Shown here: positions 61,284-64,000 of the stretch, one piece after another
How positions within the stretch are numbered: position 1 is the first letter of the stretch
Layout of the letters: each line of letters starts with the position of its first letter
Assembly (NCBI RefSeq): GCF_013167895.1
Contig: NZ_BLWC01000001.1
Span: 4,030,001-4,094,000 of the forward strand
DNA length: 64,000 nucleotides
Source of the DNA: Streptomyces fulvorobeus
GTDB lineage: Bacteria > Actinomycetota > Actinomycetes > Streptomycetales > Streptomycetaceae
Reading direction: 5' to 3'
The notes under the pieces: generated by a model
The model's input: the letters and a program-made list of their open reading frames with translations, nothing else
Databases searched by the model: none
What the model was told of the DNA's origin: nothing
Program-made: the position numbers and the translations under genes

Positions 61284-62267
61284 ATGAGTCAAGGAAATCA
61301 GGGCAACCGGCCCAGACAGCCGAGCCTCTCGCAGCTGCGCGCTTTCGCCGCCGTGGCGGAGCAGCTGCACTTCCGGGACGCGGCCGCCGCCATCGGTATG
61401 AGCCAGCCCGCACTCTCCGGAGCCGTGTCGGCGCTGGAGGAGGCACTGGGTGTCCAGCTCATCGAGCGGACCACGCGCAAGGTGCTGCTCTCGGCCGCCG
61501 GGGAACGGCTGGCGGTACGGGCGCGGGCGGTGCTGGCGGCCGTCGGCGCGCTGATGGAGGAGGCGGAGGCGGTGCGGGCGCCGTTCACCGGGGTGCTCAG
61601 GCTCGGAGTGATCCCCACCGTCGCCCCGTACCTCCTGCCGACCGTGCTCCGGCTCGTCCACCGGCGCTACCCCGAGCTGGACCTCCAGGTGCACGAGGAG
61701 CAGACCTCCTCGCTGCTGGAGGGGCTGGCCGCCGGGCGGCTGGACCTGCTGCTGCTCGCCGTGCCGCTCGGTGTGCCGGGAGTGAGCGAACTCCCCCTGT
61801 TCGACGAGGATTTCGTGCTCGTCATGGAGCGGGACCACCGACTCGGCGGGCGCGTCGACATTCCGCGCGAGGCGCTGCGTGAGCTGCCGCTGCTGCTGCT
61901 GGACGAAGGGCACTGCCTGCGTGACCAGGCGCTGGACATCTGCCGGGAGGCCGGGCGTACGCAGGGGGCGCCCGTGACGACGACCGCGGCCGGGCTCTCC
62001 ACCCTGGTGCAGCTGGTCGCTGGCGGGCTCGGGGTGACGCTGCTGCCCCGGACCGCGGTGACGGTGGAGGCGGGCCGCGACGACGCGCTGGCGACCGGCT
62101 ACTTCGCCGACCCGGCGCCCTCGCGGCGGGTGGCACTGGCGATGCGCTCGGGGGCGGCCAGGCGCGAGGAGTTCGAGGAGTTCGCCGCGGCGCTGCGCGA
62201 GGCGATGGAGGCGCTGCCGGTACGTGTGACCAGAGGCGCCCGGTCGTCGGGCCCGTCCGGGGAGTGA
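61284..62267 (+). CDS. oxyR: Hydrogen-peroxide sensor OxyR (LysR family)
   Basis: 327 residues. ATG at 61284, GGAGG 9 bases upstream. The LysR HTH is at LSQLRAFAAVAEQLHFRDAA and MSQPALSGAVSALEEALGVQ. The effector domain has the OxyR redox pair in LLDEGHCLRDQALDICREAG (two Cys nine residues apart, as Cys199/208 in E. coli), so it is not just any LysR regulator. TTAAGLSTLVQLVAGGLGVT is conserved as well. It activates the divergent ahpC-ahpD operon when oxidised and probably represses itself. Confidence 0.95.
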   Translation: MSQGNQGNRPRQPSLSQLRAFAAVAEQLHFRDAAAAIGMSQPALSGAVSALEEALGVQLIERTTRKVLLSAAGERLAVRARAVLAAVGALMEEAEAVRAPFTGVLRLGVIPTVAPYLLPTVLRLVHRRYPELDLQVHEEQTSSLLEGLAAGRLDLLLLAVPLGVPGVSELPLFDEDFVLVMERDHRLGGRVDIPREALRELPLLLLDEGHCLRDQALDICREAGRTQGAPVTTTAAGLSTLVQLVAGGLGVTLLPRTAVTVEAGRDDALATGYFADPAPSRRVALAMRSGAARREEFEEFAAALREAMEALPVRVTRGARSSGPSGE

Positions 62268-62598
62268 GGCGGGGGTCATACCGTCCGCGGGGCGGACCCC
62301 AGGGGCCCCGGAATGGTCTGCCCGCGGGGCATGTGAGGGACTCCACACGCGGTGTGCGTACGGGCTCCGCAGCCCTGGGGCGCAGGTGGGGCGGTTCGGG
62401 GCGGAGCTGGGGGGCACCTGTGGATACGCCCGGTTCCCGCAGCCCCTTTCCGTCCCTCATGAGGCGGTTCCTGGGCGCACGGGTGCTGATTGTCACGTCC
62501 GGAAAAGACCGGATCGCTTGCATTTCGTCCGACCCGACGGTGTTAGCTGGCTGGGGCGGACGACGCCGGTCGAGCAGAGGAACGGGAGCACCACAGCG
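62268..62598 (+). other. Intergenic region before the PBP gene
   Basis: 331 bases without a supported gene. A TTGCAT (about 62517) with TGTTAG roughly 18 bases later could be the promoter of the PBP gene. Confidence 0.35.
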
Positions 62599-64000
62599 AT
62601 GGGTCGAGCGGAAGCGCGACGAGGCCAGGGGCGAGAAGCGCGCCGGGCCGGGAGGGGCGGCGGCATACGCGGACTCCTCACCCGGCGGAGAGTGCTGGGC
62701 ACGTTCTTCGGGCTGTGCCTGCTGGCGGTGGGCGCGTTCGTGGCGCTCTACGTCCTCGTGGACGTGCCCGCGGCCAACGCCACGGCCAAGAAGCAGAGCA
62801 ACGTCTACAAGTACAGCGACGGCACCCTGCTGGCCCGCGCGGGCGAGGTCAACCGCGAGATCGTCGACCTGGACGTGGTCCCCGAGGACGTCCGGAAGGC
62901 GTTCGTCGCCGCGGAGAACAAGACCTTCTACCAGGACCAGGGCGTCGACCTGAAGGGCAGCGCGCGCGGGCTGTTCAACACGGTGTCGGGCAAGGGCAAG
63001 CAGGGTGGCTCCACGATCACCCAGCAGTACGTGAAGAACTACTACCTGACGCAGGACCCGACCATCAGCCGCAAGGTGAAGGAACTGGTGATCGCGCTCA
63101 AGGTCGACCGCAGGATGGACAAGGACGACATACTCGCCGGGTACATGAACACCGCGTACTACGGCCGTGGAGCCAGCGGCATACAGGCCGCCGCGCAGGC
63201 GTACTACGGCGTCGACGCCAAGGATCTCGACCTCTCCCAGGGCGCCTACCTCGCCTCGCTGCTCCAGGCCCCCAGCCAGTACGACTGGGCGATAGCCTCC
63301 GCGACCGGCAAGAAGCTCGTCACCGAGCGCTGGGGGTACACGCTCGACAACATGGTCGAGAAGGGCTGGCTCGACGACTCGGAGCGCGCCGGGATGACGT
63401 TCACCGTCCCGCGCGAGCCCAGGGCGGCCCCCGGCATGGAGGGTCAGGCCGGCTACCTCGTCGAGGCGGCCGACGAGGAGCTGGAGCGCCAGGGCGTCTC
63501 CGAGGAGGCCCGCGAGGCCGGCGGATGGACGATCACGCTGAACATAGACAAACAGCGTCAGAAGGAGCTGGAGAAGGCGGTCGACCGGCAGCTGGAGTCC
63601 CAGCTCGACCGCGAGGGCAACAAGATCGACGCCACGGTCCAGGCCGGCGCCACCTCCGTGGACCCCACGAACGGCGAGGTCGTCGCGTTGTACGGGGGCG
63701 TCAGCGCCACCCGGCACTGGATCTCCAACGCCACCCGCCGGGACTACCAGCCGGCCTCCACCTTCAAGCCGCTGGTGCTCGCCTCGGCGCTGGAGAACAG
63801 GTCGAAGACCCAGAGCGGCAGTCTGATCGGCCTCGACACCGTCTACGACGGCACCAGCAGGCGGCCGGTCGTGGGTTCCGACATCCCGTTCAAGCCGCAG
63901 AACGAGGACGGCCGCAGTTACGGCGACATCAGCGTCCAGACGGCGATGGACAGGTCGGTCAACTCCGTCTTCGCGCAGATGGTCGTCGACGTGACGCCCT
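62599..64000 (+). CDS. Class A penicillin-binding protein (bifunctional), truncated by window end
   Basis: 467 codons visible. ATG at 62599, GGGAG about 13 bases upstream. A basic cytoplasmic tail (GRAEARRGQGREARRAGRGG) and one membrane helix (VLGTFFGLCLLAVGAFVALY) precede the GT51 transglycosylase: catalytic Glu in AFVAAENKTFYQDQGVDLKG, GGSTITQQYVKNYYL, YYGRGASGIQAAAQAYYG. The transpeptidase domain follows with SxxK in YQPASTFKPLVLAS and SxN in DRSVNSVFAQM; the KTG motif lies past the window. It polymerises and cross-links peptidoglycan outside the membrane. Note ENKTF in place of the usual EDxxF. Confidence 0.95.
   Translation, partial: MGRAEARRGQGREARRAGRGGGIRGLLTRRRVLGTFFGLCLLAVGAFVALYVLVDVPAANATAKKQSNVYKYSDGTLLARAGEVNREIVDLDVVPEDVRKAFVAAENKTFYQDQGVDLKGSARGLFNTVSGKGKQGGSTITQQYVKNYYLTQDPTISRKVKELVIALKVDRRMDKDDILAGYMNTAYYGRGASGIQAAAQAYYGVDAKDLDLSQGAYLASLLQAPSQYDWAIASATGKKLVTERWGYTLDNMVEKGWLDDSERAGMTFTVPREPRAAPGMEGQAGYLVEAADEELERQGVSEEAREAGGWTITLNIDKQRQKELEKAVDRQLESQLDREGNKIDATVQAGATSVDPTNGEVVALYGGVSATRHWISNATRRDYQPASTFKPLVLASALENRSKTQSGSLIGLDTVYDGTSRRPVVGSDIPFKPQNEDGRSYGDISVQTAMDRSVNSVFAQMVVDVTP

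Noticed and set aside
1..64000. tRNA, rRNA, insertion sequences, integrases or attachment sites.
   Set aside because: None was recognised on either strand; no transposase or recombinase motif appears in any credible gene.

Overview
The window is high-GC actinobacterial chromosome, almost certainly Streptomyces. Supporting signs are many GTG and a few TTG starts, strong codon-position GC bias, a DasR-type chitinase operator, and the gene order pck ... GH18 chitinase ... Tad pilus locus ... isoprenyl transferase-phoH ... ahpD-ahpC-oxyR ... class A PBP. From memory this resembles the conserved core between roughly SCO4979 and SCO5039 of S. coelicolor. I could not run a search, so family calls rest on motif reading.

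Layout. 1-5.6 kb: 3' part of GTP-PEP carboxykinase, a small protein, an AlaA-like aminotransferase, an arylamine N-acetyltransferase, and an oxidoreductase divergent from an HxlR regulator with a palindrome between them. 5.7-8.6 kb: a secreted I36-like inhibitor, a lipoprotein and an AraC regulator. 8.6-15.6 kb: a D-amino-acid catabolic locus (D-aminoacylase and D-amino-acid deaminase on one strand; KDG-type kinase, IclR regulator, RidA and GntP permease on the other). 15.7-19 kb: an Nramp-like transporter and a GH18 chitinase with a DasR site in its promoter. 19.5-31.6 kb: a Tad/Flp pilus locus (zinc-ribbon protein, CpaB, TadZ, two TadE-like proteins, TadA, TadB, TadC, histidine kinase, response regulator, Flp pilin, TadG-like protein, lipoprotein, OmpA-domain protein). 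The prepilin peptidase that could process its pilins lies separately at 51.3 kb.

32.3-45.3 kb is an accessory biosynthetic cluster. An indigoidine-synthetase-type NRPS (A with inserted Ox, then T and TE) runs in frame into a 4-OT-type tautomerase once one base is restored. It is followed on the same strand by serine O-acetyltransferase, an ATP-grasp-cysteine synthase fusion, two more ATP-grasp ligases, an MFS exporter and a cupin. An F420-type oxidoreductase and a deaminase face them. The set suggests O-acetylserine made into a beta-substituted alanine, peptide-bond formation by ATP-grasp ligases, and export. At 45.7-49.3 kb a short secreted peptide, a divergent HTH-TPR regulator and an oligopeptide-binding lipoprotein form a possible peptide-signalling circuit next to the cluster.

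49.5-64 kb returns to core genes: membrane glycosyltransferase, DUF192, prepilin peptidase, methyltransferase remnant, aldo/keto reductase, isoprenyl transferase, PhoH-like protein, lytic transglycosylase, AI-2E transporter, AhpD/AhpC/OxyR and a class A PBP cut by the window end. Four reading-frame breaks (about 10,922, 41,585, 45,802 and 50,060) all fit loss of one base from a G or C run. Sequencing error should therefore be excluded before any of these genes is called dead.
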